Assembly (NCBI GenBank): GCA_049366715.1
Contig: JBMNCQ010000083.1
Span: 1 to 64,000, forward strand
DNA length: 64,000 nt
DNA from: JBMNCQ01 sp049366715
Lineage (GTDB): Bacteria > Bacillota > Peptococcia > Peptococcales > BICA1-8
Direction: 5' to 3'
The position numbers and the translations under genes were made by a program. The notes under the pieces were generated by a model that was given only the letters and a program-made list of their open reading frames with translations, ran no database searches and was not told the DNA's origin. This document shows, piece by piece, positions 42,226 through 51,485 of the stretch (position 1 is its first letter; each line of letters starts with the position of its first letter).

Positions 42226-42655
42226 TAATTTGCAAGAGTCATTAGCGGCTAAGTTCGGTGATAAAATTGTTTTTAATGAAGAAAATAATTCTGCGGTTTA
42301 TGTGCAGAAAAATGATTTGGAAGAGGTTTTGGAATTTTTAAAAGCAGAAGGGCTGAACTTTCTGGCTGATATCTCCAGCGCTGATTACAAGGAATATTTT
42401 GAGGTTGTTTATCAATTATATAGTTTTGCTGATTCCAGAAATCTTACTGTGAAGGTAAAACTTGACCATGACAACCCGGAAGTGAATTCTATCATCAAAA
42501 TATGGTCGGCTGCAAATTGGCTGGAAAGGGAAGTTTATGATTTAATGGGGATAAAGTTTTTAAATCATTCCAAGCTGGAAAGAATCCTAACCTGGGAAGG
42601 TTTTGAAGGACACCCGTTAAGAAAAGATTATGTTTCGAAAAGTGGTCGTAAGTAA
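42215..42655 (+). CDS. nuoC: NADH-quinone oxidoreductase subunit C
   Basis: A 146-residue peripheral-arm subunit without cofactors. The signature WLEREVYDLMGIKFLNH, then LTWEGFEGHPLRKDY, is intact. The N-terminal part is shorter and more variable than in E. coli, as usual in Clostridia. It is separate from nuoD, not a fused nuoCD. Confidence 0.95.
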   Translation: MENNNLQESLAAKFGDKIVFNEENNSAVYVQKNDLEEVLEFLKAEGLNFLADISSADYKEYFEVVYQLYSFADSRNLTVKVKLDHDNPEVNSIIKIWSAANWLEREVYDLMGIKFLNHSKLERILTWEGFEGHPLRKDYVSKSGRK

Positions 42656-42679
42656 GAGGAGAGTTGAGGTGTTACAACA

Positions 42680-43774
42680 GTGAAGACACAAACTTATACG
42701 GTCAACTTTGGGCCTCAGCATCCTAGTACCCACGGGGTGCTGCATATAGTCTTAGAGTTGGACGGCGAGATCTGTGTAGGCAGTGAAACCCATGTAGGTT
42801 ATTTGCACCGGGGAATCGAAAAATTAGCAGAAAGCAAGACATACCCCCAGGTTATTCCTTATACAGATAGATTAGATTATTTAGCCGGGATTAATAATAA
42901 CCTGGCTTATGTTCAAGCAATGGAAAAGCTGATGGGTATTGAAGTGCCTGAGCGGGCCGAGTATATTAGAGTATTATTGGCCGAGTTAATGCGTATCGCC
43001 AGCCATATGGTGGGTATCGGTATTTTTATCATGGATTTAGGTGCTGTTTCCGGTATTTTCTATCCCTTCATTGAGCGGGAAAAAATACTGGACCTTTTAG
43101 CGCATTTATCTGGATCCAGAATGACTTTTAATTATATGCGGATTGGTGGAATTGCCCACGACCTGCATCCTGATTTTGGACCGGCCCTTGATCGGTTTAT
43201 TGCGGAGTTTCCTAAATTCTTAGCATCATACCATACATTGGTGGATGATAATGAGATATTCAGGGCCCGTACGAAAAATGTGGGTGTTATTTCTGCAGAA
43301 AAAGCCATGAGTTATGGGTTAACCGGTCCCAATTTGCGGGCTTCCGGCGTAAGCCATGATGCCAGAAAGATTAATCCTTATAGTAATTATGATAAAGTGG
43401 ATTTTGAAATTCCCGTTGGTGAAACAGGCGATTGTTTTGACCGTTATGTAGTGAGAATGCAAGAAGTGGAAGAAAGCTTTAAAATAATCAAGCAGATTTA
43501 CCAGAAAATACCGGAGGGACCTATAACCGCCAAGGTTCCGAAATTAATTAAACCACCTGCCGGGGATGTTTATCATCAGGCAGAGAACCCCAAAGGCGTA
43601 TTAGGCTGTTACATTGTAAGTGACGGAAGTCCCAACCCGTACCGTGTTCATTTTAGAAGGCCTTCCTTTGTAAATATTTCCATCTTTGATGAATTATTTA
43701 TCGGTCATAAAGTAGCAGATATCGTGGCTATTTTAGCAAGCTTTGATTTAGTATTAGGTGAAGTTGATGCCTAA
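42680..43774 (+). CDS. nuoD: NADH-quinone oxidoreductase subunit D
   Basis: A 364-residue subunit related to hydrogenase large subunits that forms the quinone pocket with NuoB. FGPQHPSTHGVLHIVLELDGE opens it; HVGYLHRGIEKLAE and LRASGVSHDARK are also conserved. The cysteines that hold Ni-Fe in hydrogenases are absent, so this is a complex I and not an energy-converting hydrogenase subunit. The start is GTG. Confidence 0.97.
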   Translation: MKTQTYTVNFGPQHPSTHGVLHIVLELDGEICVGSETHVGYLHRGIEKLAESKTYPQVIPYTDRLDYLAGINNNLAYVQAMEKLMGIEVPERAEYIRVLLAELMRIASHMVGIGIFIMDLGAVSGIFYPFIEREKILDLLAHLSGSRMTFNYMRIGGIAHDLHPDFGPALDRFIAEFPKFLASYHTLVDDNEIFRARTKNVGVISAEKAMSYGLTGPNLRASGVSHDARKINPYSNYDKVDFEIPVGETGDCFDRYVVRMQEVEESFKIIKQIYQKIPEGPITAKVPKLIKPPAGDVYHQAENPKGVLGCYIVSDGSPNPYRVHFRRPSFVNISIFDELFIGHKVADIVAILASFDLVLGEVDA

Positions 43775-43795
43775 GGTGAGAAAGGAGATATAACC

Positions 43796-44848
43796 ATGGA
43801 GTTTTTAGATAACATCTTTGTTTATGGTGCTCAATGGATAAGAGAAACTCTGGCTGCCTTGGGCTTTACACCTGTTTGGACGGAAATGGCTATGGCTGTT
43901 GTTTACCTGGTGGCAATACTTGGAGTTTGTACCCTGGCGGCCTTGTTCTATGTTATGTGGGAGAGAAAGCTGGCCGGATATATCCAATACCGCCCCGGTC
44001 CTAACAGGTTAGGTCCCAACGGCTGGTTTCAGACAATAGCTGACGCAATTAAGCTCTTGACCAAGGAAGATATCGTACCCGCTAATGCTGATAAAGCAGT
44101 TCACCTCTTGGCACCGGTCTTTATTTTTGTGCCTACGGTGTTGGCATTAGCAGTGATTCCCTTTGGTAAAGGCATGGCGGCAGTTGATTTGAATTTAGGA
44201 GTTTTTTATTTAATCGCGGTCACTTCTTTAACGACTATTCCGATCTTTATGGCCGGCTGGGGTTCTAATAATAAATACTCTTTGCTAGGTGGGATGCGGG
44301 CCGTAGCTCAAATGGTCAGCTACGAGGTACCCTTGGTTTTCTCTTTATTGGGAGTAATTATTATTACCGGAACTTTGCAACTGCAAGCAATTGTGGAGGC
44401 GCAATCTACCGTATGGTTTGTATTTCTCCAGCCTATTGCGTTTCTAATTTACGTGGTTGCCGCTACGGCAGAGACAAACAGGGCTCCTTTTGATTTACCC
44501 GAAGGTGAATCGGAATTAACGGCAGGTGTTTATACCGAATATTCCGGTATGAAATACGCTTTATTCTTTTTGGCCGAATATTGCAATCTTTTTCTCGTAT
44601 CCGCAATAGGAACCACTGTATTTTTAGGCGGCTGGCAGGGGCCGGTTTTACCAGGATGGATCTGGTTCTTTATTAAAACCCATTTATTATTTTCCTTCTT
44701 TATCTGGATCCGCTGGACTTTCCCCCGGATTAGAGTAGACCACTTAATGAATTTCGGCTGGAAGTTCTTAATCCCCCTCTCTTTGGCAAATGTATTTCTG
44801 ACAGGTATTGGCGTCTATGTCTACAACAACGGATTGGGGTGGTGGTAA
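43796..44848 (+). CDS. nuoH: NADH-quinone oxidoreductase subunit H
   Basis: A 350-residue, eight-helix membrane subunit linking the peripheral and membrane arms and lining the quinone channel. The loop ERKLAGYIQYRPGPNRLGPNGW and the segment TNRAPFDLPEGESELTAG are diagnostic. AAAGGAGAT precedes the ATG. It ends 3 bases before nuoI. Confidence 0.97.
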   Translation: MEFLDNIFVYGAQWIRETLAALGFTPVWTEMAMAVVYLVAILGVCTLAALFYVMWERKLAGYIQYRPGPNRLGPNGWFQTIADAIKLLTKEDIVPANADKAVHLLAPVFIFVPTVLALAVIPFGKGMAAVDLNLGVFYLIAVTSLTTIPIFMAGWGSNNKYSLLGGMRAVAQMVSYEVPLVFSLLGVIIITGTLQLQAIVEAQSTVWFVFLQPIAFLIYVVAATAETNRAPFDLPEGESELTAGVYTEYSGMKYALFFLAEYCNLFLVSAIGTTVFLGGWQGPVLPGWIWFFIKTHLLFSFFIWIRWTFPRIRVDHLMNFGWKFLIPLSLANVFLTGIGVYVYNNGLGWW

Positions 44849-44851
44849 GTC

Positions 44852-45304
44852 ATGTATGGTAAAGGCTTTCTAAAAGGACTTAGTGTAACGGGTAAAAATG
44901 TCTTTAAGAAAAAGGTTACGGAGAAATATCCCGAAGAAAAACCTTCCTTAGCGGCAAGATGGAGAGGCGGTTTTCAGCTGGATAAAAATGAATGTATTGC
45001 CTGTGGTCTTTGCGAAAGGGCCTGTCCTAATTCTGCCATTAAGCTGACCTCTGTTAAAAATGAAGAGAATAAGAAGCAGCTGGCTACTTATGAGTTGAAT
45101 CAATCCTATTGTTTGTTTTGCGGGTTGTGTGTAGAGGCCTGCCCTAAAAAATGCTTAAGATTTACCCATGATTTTGAGCATGCTACCTTCTACAAGGATC
45201 ATGTTAAGCTGGATCTTTTCAACAAACCCAATCTTTCCGCAGTCACTTCTGCCTATGGTCAACCGGAGCCTAAAAAGGAAGCAGAAGGGAAGGAGGGCAA
45301 ATAA
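44852..45304 (+). CDS. nuoI: NADH-quinone oxidoreductase subunit I
   Basis: A 150-residue ferredoxin-type subunit with two complete 4Fe-4S motifs, CIACGLCERACP and CLFCGLCVEACP, carrying N6a and N6b. It passes electrons toward NuoB. The C-terminus is lysine-rich and charged. In a complex lacking NuoEFG it is the most exposed electron entry point, so a ferredoxin could plausibly dock here. Confidence 0.96.
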   Translation: MYGKGFLKGLSVTGKNVFKKKVTEKYPEEKPSLAARWRGGFQLDKNECIACGLCERACPNSAIKLTSVKNEENKKQLATYELNQSYCLFCGLCVEACPKKCLRFTHDFEHATFYKDHVKLDLFNKPNLSAVTSAYGQPEPKKEAEGKEGK

Positions 45305-45305
45305 A

Positions 45306-45815
45306 ATGGAATTACAAGTAATTTTATTTTGGTTATTGGCATTTGTTACTTTAGGTTCCGCGCTGTCGGTGGTATTTCTGACAAATATTGTCCATAGCGC
45401 CTTGGCTTTGATTATGAGTTTTATCGGGGTAGCCGGCATATATTTAACCCTTAATGCAGATTTTCTGGCTGCCGTACAGATTTTGGTTTATGCCGGTGCT
45501 GTTTCTATTCTAGTCGTTTTCGGGATCATGTTGATTACCCGTGGTGACGGCAGGATGTCTGAAACGAACACCTTTGGAAAATATAAATATACGGCAGGAA
45601 TTGTAGTAGCGCTTTTATTCGGCGTAATATCTTATTTTATAATTCGCACACCATGGCAGGTTGAAAGTACGGGACTGGCCGGGAGTTCGGTGGGGAGTAT
45701 TGCCGAGGTTTTATTGAGTGAGTATTTTATTCCTTTTGAATTGGCAGCTATTCTCTTAACAGTGGCTATGGTGGGAGCAATTGTAATTGCAAGAGAGGTG
45801 AAAAGCCCTAAATGA
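45306..45815 (+). CDS. nuoJ: NADH-quinone oxidoreductase subunit J
   Basis: A 169-residue five-helix membrane subunit. The conserved third helix (AVQILVYAGAVSILVVFGIML) is intact. The frame extends far upstream inside nuoI, but the ATG at 45306 sits one base after the nuoI stop, with AAGGAGGG before it. It overlaps nuoK by four bases (ATGA). Confidence 0.94.
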   Translation: MELQVILFWLLAFVTLGSALSVVFLTNIVHSALALIMSFIGVAGIYLTLNADFLAAVQILVYAGAVSILVVFGIMLITRGDGRMSETNTFGKYKYTAGIVVALLFGVISYFIIRTPWQVESTGLAGSSVGSIAEVLLSEYFIPFELAAILLTVAMVGAIVIAREVKSPK

Positions 45816-46120
45816 TTACTTTAAACCATTATCTACTACTGAGTGCTATTTTATTCTGTATCGGACTGTACGGGGCCTTATCCAAAAAGAATGCCGTAGC
45901 AATACTGATCTGTATTGAATTAATGCTGAATGCTGTAAATATAAATCTGGTAGCTTTTACTAAATTTTTAACACCGGGAGAATTGGTAGGCCAACTCTTT
46001 GCTATTTTCGTAATTGTAGTTGCCGCTTGTGAGGTTGCTGTAGGGTTAGCCATAGTTATTGCTATTTATCGCGACCGCTCTTCCGTCGATGTTGAAAATT
46101 TAGATTGGCTCAAATGGTAA
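45812..46120 (+). CDS. nuoK: NADH-quinone oxidoreductase subunit K
   Basis: A 102-residue three-helix membrane subunit related to MrpC. The conserved glutamates are in LICIELMLNAVNINLVAF and AACEVAVGLAI. The start overlaps the nuoJ stop as ATGA, so translation is coupled. Confidence 0.96.
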   Translation: MITLNHYLLLSAILFCIGLYGALSKKNAVAILICIELMLNAVNINLVAFTKFLTPGELVGQLFAIFVIVVAACEVAVGLAIVIAIYRDRSSVDVENLDWLKW

Positions 46121-46132
46121 GGGGTGATTATA

Positions 46133-48019
46133 ATGGTTGAGAGCATAGGTATACAATATATATGGTTAGTGCCCCTGGCGCCTTTAGTAGCCTTTGTTTT
46201 GATTACTTTTTTGTTTAAAAGATACAAAATGTTAAGTGCTTTGACGGCTATCTTTAGTATGGTGGTAGCCTTTGGGCTTTCCCTGGATATTGTGAGGACA
46301 ATTTTGACGGATCACCATATTAATATGCATCATCCGGTAGAAAAAGCGGTTGATTGGTTGAATATGAACGGGTTGCATATTGAAATGGGGGCTCTGATCG
46401 ACCCGTTAACGGCCGGAATGCTTTTTGTGGTCACGTTCATTTCCCTTTTGGTCATGATTTATTCGGTGGGTTATATGCATGGAGATCCGGGTTTTTCCAG
46501 ATTCTTTTCTTACCTGGCCTTGTTTGTTTTCTCCATGCTGGGTTTAGTCATTTCCAATAACTATTTCCAAATGTTTGTGTTTTGGGAATTGGTAGGTCTG
46601 TGTTCCTATTTATTAATCGGATTTTACTTTTATAAAGATTCTGCCTCCCAAGCCAATAAAAAAGCGTTTATCACCAACAGGGTGGCAGATTTCGGTTTTA
46701 TGCTCGGGATTATTATCCTCTATCTGTATTTTGATACCTTTAATTTTGGAGAACTTGCTAAAGCCATCGGCAGTTCCAGCGATTTGGCATTTTTAACCTT
46801 AGCAGGTATTCTGGTCTTTATTGGTCCAATCGGTAAATCCGGTCAGTTTCCGTTACATGTCTGGCTTCCCGATGCCATGGAAGGCCCTACTCCGGTTAGT
46901 GCTTTAATCCACGCCGCAACAATGGTTGCTGCCGGAGTGTATTTGTTAGCGAGAGGCTTTATTCTCTTTGAAAGCTCAACCACCACGTTGACTTTTATTG
47001 CTTATTTAGGCGGATTTACCGCTCTCTTTGCGGCAACAGTTGCCATCACCCAAAGGGATTTCAAGCGAATTCTGGCCTTTTCCACGTTGAGCCAGCTGGG
47101 GTACATGGTAATGGCTATTGGCGTAGGCAGTCTTACTGCCGGTATGTTTCATTTAACCACCCATGCTTTCTTTAAGGCTTTGATGTTTCTTTGTGCAGGT
47201 AGTGTAATCCATGCCCTTCATAAACAGGATATTTTTGAAATGGGCGGGGTATTCAAATACATGAAAATTACCGGAACCAGTATGGTAATAGGTGGTCTGG
47301 CTATCTCCGGGATACCTCCTTTTGCCGGTTTCTGGAGTAAAGATGAAATATTACTGGTTGCGAAAGATCACGGCTTTACACTTCTTTATGTTTTGGCATC
47401 GCTAACTGCTTTTTTGACCGCTTTTTATATGTTCAGGTTAATATTCCTGGCCTTTTTCGGGGAAAAACGCAGCGATTATCATGCCCATGAATCACCATTA
47501 AGCATGACAATACCTTTAATGATCCTGGCATTCTTTTCAATCTTTGCCGGGTTTGTGGGAGCACCTTTTGTAGAACACGGTTTTGCCAGTTTCGTCTATT
47601 ATGGTGAACCTCATCATCCGGAGCCTGATTTACTCTTAATGGGGACTTCCACCGTTATTGCTCTGGCCGGCATTTTCCTGGCCTGGTTGATGTATATTAA
47701 AAAAGCAATTTCGGCGGAGAAAATTGCCAATCAGTTTGCCCCGGTTTACAAATTCCTTTATAACAAATGGTATATTGATGAGTTGTATCAGTGGTTCTTT
47801 GATAAAATTGTTCTCAGTCTGTCGGCAATCTTTAATTGGTGTGACCGTTACATTGTCGATGGAATTGCCCACGGAATTGCCTGGCTGATTAGAACCATCG
47901 GTACGAAAGGGCGTTATGCCCATACAGGCAGCTTACAAACATACGGACTAGTTATTTTTGCTGCGGTAATTGTTATCGTTCTATTTCTGGCCGGACCTGT
48001 AGTAGGAGGTGTGCAATGA
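46133..48019 (+). CDS. nuoL: NADH-quinone oxidoreductase subunit L
   Basis: A 628-residue antiporter-like membrane subunit with about 15 helices and the long lateral helix at its C-terminus. MFVFWELVGLCSYLLIGFY holds the conserved Glu, and SGQFPLHVWLPDAMEGPTPVSALIHAATMVAAGVYL is the hallmark segment. The ATG at 46133 is preferred over a GTG at 46124, which is part of the GGGGTG ribosome site. It overlaps nuoM by four bases. Confidence 0.97.
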   Translation: MVESIGIQYIWLVPLAPLVAFVLITFLFKRYKMLSALTAIFSMVVAFGLSLDIVRTILTDHHINMHHPVEKAVDWLNMNGLHIEMGALIDPLTAGMLFVVTFISLLVMIYSVGYMHGDPGFSRFFSYLALFVFSMLGLVISNNYFQMFVFWELVGLCSYLLIGFYFYKDSASQANKKAFITNRVADFGFMLGIIILYLYFDTFNFGELAKAIGSSSDLAFLTLAGILVFIGPIGKSGQFPLHVWLPDAMEGPTPVSALIHAATMVAAGVYLLARGFILFESSTTTLTFIAYLGGFTALFAATVAITQRDFKRILAFSTLSQLGYMVMAIGVGSLTAGMFHLTTHAFFKALMFLCAGSVIHALHKQDIFEMGGVFKYMKITGTSMVIGGLAISGIPPFAGFWSKDEILLVAKDHGFTLLYVLASLTAFLTAFYMFRLIFLAFFGEKRSDYHAHESPLSMTIPLMILAFFSIFAGFVGAPFVEHGFASFVYYGEPHHPEPDLLLMGTSTVIALAGIFLAWLMYIKKAISAEKIANQFAPVYKFLYNKWYIDELYQWFFDKIVLSLSAIFNWCDRYIVDGIAHGIAWLIRTIGTKGRYAHTGSLQTYGLVIFAAVIVIVLFLAGPVVGGVQ

Positions 48020-49500
48020 GTTTCCCGATACTTTCAAGCATTTTGCTGGCACCGGTACTTGGGGTCTTAGTAATACTTTTTATACCGCAAAAAGAAGATA
48101 AGATAATCAAAATAGTTGCAGCCATGTTCACCGGTATCGCCTTATTCATGTCTTTAGTGGCTTATGTAAACTACGACCGGGCTCTGGGCGGCCTGCAGTT
48201 TGTCGAAAAGATACCCTGGATTGATCAGTTAGGAGTCGTATATTCCCTGGGGGTAGACGGGATAAGCTTACCTCTGGTTCTTTTAACTGCTATCGTTATT
48301 TTCACAGGGGTATTTGCTTCCTGGAATATTGAACACCGGGCCAAAGAGTTTTTTATTTTCCTCCTAGCCCTTGTTGCAGGAGTATTTGGAGTATTTTTAA
48401 CGACAGACCTGTTTTTCTTTTACCTGTTCTTTGAAGTCGCGGTAATACCCATGTACATTCTCATCGGTGTATGGGGAAGTACGAATAAGGAATATGCTGC
48501 CATGAAGCTGACAATTTATCTTTTAGTGGGTAGTGCCTTTGCTTTGATCGCTGTAATCGGCGTCTACCTGTACGGTGAGCATACCTTTGACATCCTTGCT
48601 TTAACAAAACAAACTTATGATGTAGGATTCCAGAAATTTGCTTTCTTCCTCTTAATGATCGGATTTGGCTTCCTGGTTCCCATGTGGCCCTTGCATACAT
48701 GGTCACCTGATGGTCACGTGGCAGCACCAACTGCAGTAAGTATGCTGCACGCCGGTGTTTTAATGAAGCTTGGGGGCTACGGTCTGGTCAGAGTCGGGAT
48801 TTTTATGTTTCCTGAGGGTGCTAAATTCTGGGCTCCGTTAATCGCTACCTTGTGTATTGTCAATGTGGTTTACGGTGCGATGGTCGCCATGGCTCAAAAA
48901 GATTTAAAGTTTGTGATCGGTTACTCCAGTGTTAGCCATATGGGTTATGTACTGTTAGGCGTATCTGCTTTAAATACTTTGAGTATTAATGGTGCCGTGG
49001 CTCAAATGTTTGCCCACGGGATCATGACCGCTTTATTCTTTTCCCTGGTGGGTAATATCTATAACAAAGCTCATACCAGAATGATTGCCGATTTCGGCGG
49101 TCTGGCCCATCAAATGCCCAGAGTTGCGTCAGGGTTTGTCATTGCCGGTTTAGCTTCCCTGGGATTACCGGGATTAATTAACTTTGTTGCTGAGTTCTCC
49201 ATCTTTGTGGGAGCATTCAGGGCCTATCCGGTTTTAGCTATTTTAGCCATTTCCGGGATTGTAATCACAGCGGTTTATGTCTTAAGGGTTGTTCAGAAGG
49301 TGTTCTTTGGTCCTCGGAATCCAAGATGGGATTATTTGCAGGATGCGAAAGGCATTGAATTAGTCCCCATCGTAATTTTATGCGGCGTTTTAATTTTCTT
49401 AGGTTTCTTCCCGTCTTTCTTGATGGAATTGATTAATAATGGTGTAGATCCCTTTGTACAACAGTACTTAGCTGCACTAAAGGTAGGAGGGATGTTCTAA
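48016..49500 (+). CDS. nuoM: NADH-quinone oxidoreductase subunit M
   Basis: A 494-residue antiporter-like proton-pumping subunit with about 14 helices. Key segments are FFYLFFEVAVIPMYILIGVWG (conserved Glu) and PMWPLHTWSPDGHVAAPTAVSMLHAGVLMKLGGYG. The start overlaps the nuoL stop and its stop shares one base with the nuoN start. Confidence 0.97.
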   Translation: MSFPILSSILLAPVLGVLVILFIPQKEDKIIKIVAAMFTGIALFMSLVAYVNYDRALGGLQFVEKIPWIDQLGVVYSLGVDGISLPLVLLTAIVIFTGVFASWNIEHRAKEFFIFLLALVAGVFGVFLTTDLFFFYLFFEVAVIPMYILIGVWGSTNKEYAAMKLTIYLLVGSAFALIAVIGVYLYGEHTFDILALTKQTYDVGFQKFAFFLLMIGFGFLVPMWPLHTWSPDGHVAAPTAVSMLHAGVLMKLGGYGLVRVGIFMFPEGAKFWAPLIATLCIVNVVYGAMVAMAQKDLKFVIGYSSVSHMGYVLLGVSALNTLSINGAVAQMFAHGIMTALFFSLVGNIYNKAHTRMIADFGGLAHQMPRVASGFVIAGLASLGLPGLINFVAEFSIFVGAFRAYPVLAILAISGIVITAVYVLRVVQKVFFGPRNPRWDYLQDAKGIELVPIVILCGVLIFLGFFPSFLMELINNGVDPFVQQYLAALKVGGMF

Positions 49501-50930
49501 TGAGTTTTGATCTAACATTACTTGCGCCGGAATTGTTAGTTGCAGGCCTAGCCTTTGTGGTTATGATTATTTCCCTCCTGGTCCCTAAGGAACAGAAAAA
49601 AGGTATAGCTTATGTAGCAGTATTTGGTTTGCTTGCTGCCCTGGTTGTTCTTTTTAACATGCTTCATGTTCAAGAATCTTTGCTTGACGGTATGTATAAC
49701 GTTGATCCTTTTGGCTCTTATATGAAGATTCTGGTTATCATTGCCTCTGCGCTGGCAATACTCATGGGCGTTCAATATGTTGATAAATTCATCACGGGAT
49801 TTGTGGGTGAGTTCTGTTTTCTCGTCCTTTTCGCTACCCTGGGTATGATGGCTCTTGTTTCGGCAGGAGATTTTATCACCTTATATGTAGCTTTAGAATT
49901 GATGACCATCTCCTTTATTATTCTGGTTGGTTTTGGCAAGAGGCTATTTAAAGCCAGTGAAGCGGCGATTAAGTATTTATTATTAAGCGCCCTCTCATCA
50001 GGTGTTCTTTTATATGGCTTAACACTGATTTATGGTGCTGCTAAAACGACAAAGATTGAAGGGGTCATGCATTATCTTACCCAAGGTGAGACTGCACCAA
50101 TCTTAATGCTGGGTATTGTGTTTCTCATCAGTGGCTTCGGATTTAAAGTATCGGCAGTGCCTTTTCACATGTGGACTCCGGATGTTTATGAAGGTGCCCC
50201 CACACCTGTTACCGCCTTGCTTTCCGTTGCCTCTAAAGGCGCAGCATTCGGAGTGCTGTTCCGGGTATTTATAAAAGGCTTAGGCGCCAATGTGGAGCTA
50301 TGGATGCCGGTGATTATTGTACTGACGGTTTTGACGCTCCTGTTAGGTAACTTTGTGGCAATTCCGCAAAAAAATATTAAAAGATTGCTGGCTTTCTCCG
50401 GTGTTGCCCAAGCAGGGTATATCCTGTTAGGTTTAATTGCATTCTCCATTGACGGTGTATCGGCGTCGCTGTTTTATATGATGATTTATGTGTTTGGAAA
50501 TCTCGGAGCCTTTGGGGTAATTATTGCTTTCAGCCAGGCAGGAGGCAGTGATGAGATTGCCGATTATAACGGTTTATGGAAGAGATCTCCTCTATTGGCG
50601 GCAGTCATGCTGATCAGTTTGTTGTCCCTGGCGGGTATTCCTCCCTTGGCCGGCTTTGTAGGTAAGTTCCAATTGTTTAAAGCTGTGATGGAGCAGGGAT
50701 ATGTTTGGCTGGTCTTTGTTGCCTTAGGTATGAGTATGGTCTCGGTGTATTATTATTTACTGGTAGCTAAGGCCATGTATCTCAAGGATCCCCGGGAAGA
50801 TACCAGTATTTGTGTACCTTTGGGGATGCAGGTCGTATTAATGTTTTCTTTGGTAGTATCCCTTTTCTTAGGGATTTATCCGACACCGTTAATGAATATT
50901 ACCACTCAAGTAGCAAAATTATTTTTCTAA
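49500..50930 (+). CDS. nuoN: NADH-quinone oxidoreductase subunit N
   Basis: A 476-residue antiporter-like subunit, last of the operon. FITLYVALELMTISFIILVGF holds the conserved Glu, and SAVPFHMWTPDVYEGAPTPVTALLSVASKGAAFGVL is diagnostic. A strong terminator follows at once. No nuoE, nuoF or nuoG is present on either side, so the cluster encodes the 11-subunit form. Confidence 0.97.
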   Translation: MSFDLTLLAPELLVAGLAFVVMIISLLVPKEQKKGIAYVAVFGLLAALVVLFNMLHVQESLLDGMYNVDPFGSYMKILVIIASALAILMGVQYVDKFITGFVGEFCFLVLFATLGMMALVSAGDFITLYVALELMTISFIILVGFGKRLFKASEAAIKYLLLSALSSGVLLYGLTLIYGAAKTTKIEGVMHYLTQGETAPILMLGIVFLISGFGFKVSAVPFHMWTPDVYEGAPTPVTALLSVASKGAAFGVLFRVFIKGLGANVELWMPVIIVLTVLTLLLGNFVAIPQKNIKRLLAFSGVAQAGYILLGLIAFSIDGVSASLFYMMIYVFGNLGAFGVIIAFSQAGGSDEIADYNGLWKRSPLLAAVMLISLLSLAGIPPLAGFVGKFQLFKAVMEQGYVWLVFVALGMSMVSVYYYLLVAKAMYLKDPREDTSICVPLGMQVVLMFSLVVSLFLGIYPTPLMNITTQVAKLFF

Positions 50931-50937
50931 AAGTACA

Positions 50938-50977
50938 GACCGCTTCTCGGGACTTTATCTTGAGAAGCGGTCTTTTA
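50938..50977 (+). terminator. Terminator of the nuo operon
   Basis: GACCGCTTCTC and GAGAAGCGGTC form a perfect 11-bp stem with a 13-base loop, followed by TTTTA. It starts eight bases after the nuoN stop. Confidence 0.92.
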
Positions 50978-51110
50978 CGTTAATGATGAAAATAAAACCG
51001 GGGATATAAATTAAATTGTAGATTATCTATGCTCCAAATTTACAATTTTTAAAGGTTTTTAGAAAGCCGTAGAGAACCGGTAAATAAATCTTGCTTTAAG
51101 GGGAGTAATT

Positions 51111-51461
51111 ATGGCGAAAGAATTGGGTGAATTGGGAGAACAACTGGCTGCGCGGAAATTGAAAAGTCTCGGGTATAAAATATTAAAAGTCAATTATCGT
51201 TGTCCCCTGGGGGAAATCGATATTATTGCTAAAGAGCAAAATGTCATTGTATTTGTAGAAGTCAGGACAAAAAGCAAAACGAATTTCGGTCTTCCCCAGG
51301 CAACGGTCAATCATCAGAAACAAGGAAAAATCCGAAAAGTTGCCCAACAGTTCTTGATTATGAATAATTTAGAGCAGGCAAACTGTCGTTTCGATGTAGT
51401 GGGGATTGTTTGGCCCGGCGGCGCGGAGCCTGTTGTGGAAATAATAAAAGATGCCTTTTGA
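51111..51461 (+). CDS. yraN: UPF0102 family nuclease-fold protein YraN
   Basis: A 116-residue protein of the YraN family with a restriction-endonuclease-like fold. GELGEQLAARKLKSLGYKIL starts it, and the core GEIDIIAKEQNVIVFVEVRTK holds the Asp and Glu-x-Lys-like acidic residues of that fold. The last codons form part of a bidirectional terminator. It usually lies near rnhB and dprA; here the nuo operon separates it from rnhB. Confidence 0.92.
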   Translation: MAKELGELGEQLAARKLKSLGYKILKVNYRCPLGEIDIIAKEQNVIVFVEVRTKSKTNFGLPQATVNHQKQGKIRKVAQQFLIMNNLEQANCRFDVVGIVWPGGAEPVVEIIKDAF

Positions 51462-51475
51462 AAGGCATCTTTATC
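51447..51475. terminator. Bidirectional terminator between yraN and larA
   Basis: AAAGATGCCTTT and AAAGGCATCTTT form a perfect 12-bp stem with a TG loop. A-T runs on both sides let it end both convergent genes. It includes the last yraN codons. Confidence 0.85.
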
Positions 51476-51485
51476 TTTGTATGCG

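Noticed and set aside
43796..50930. Mrp antiporter or energy-converting hydrogenase operon
   Set aside because: NuoA, NuoB with all N2 ligands, NuoC and NuoD without Ni-Fe cysteines are all present, so this is complex I.
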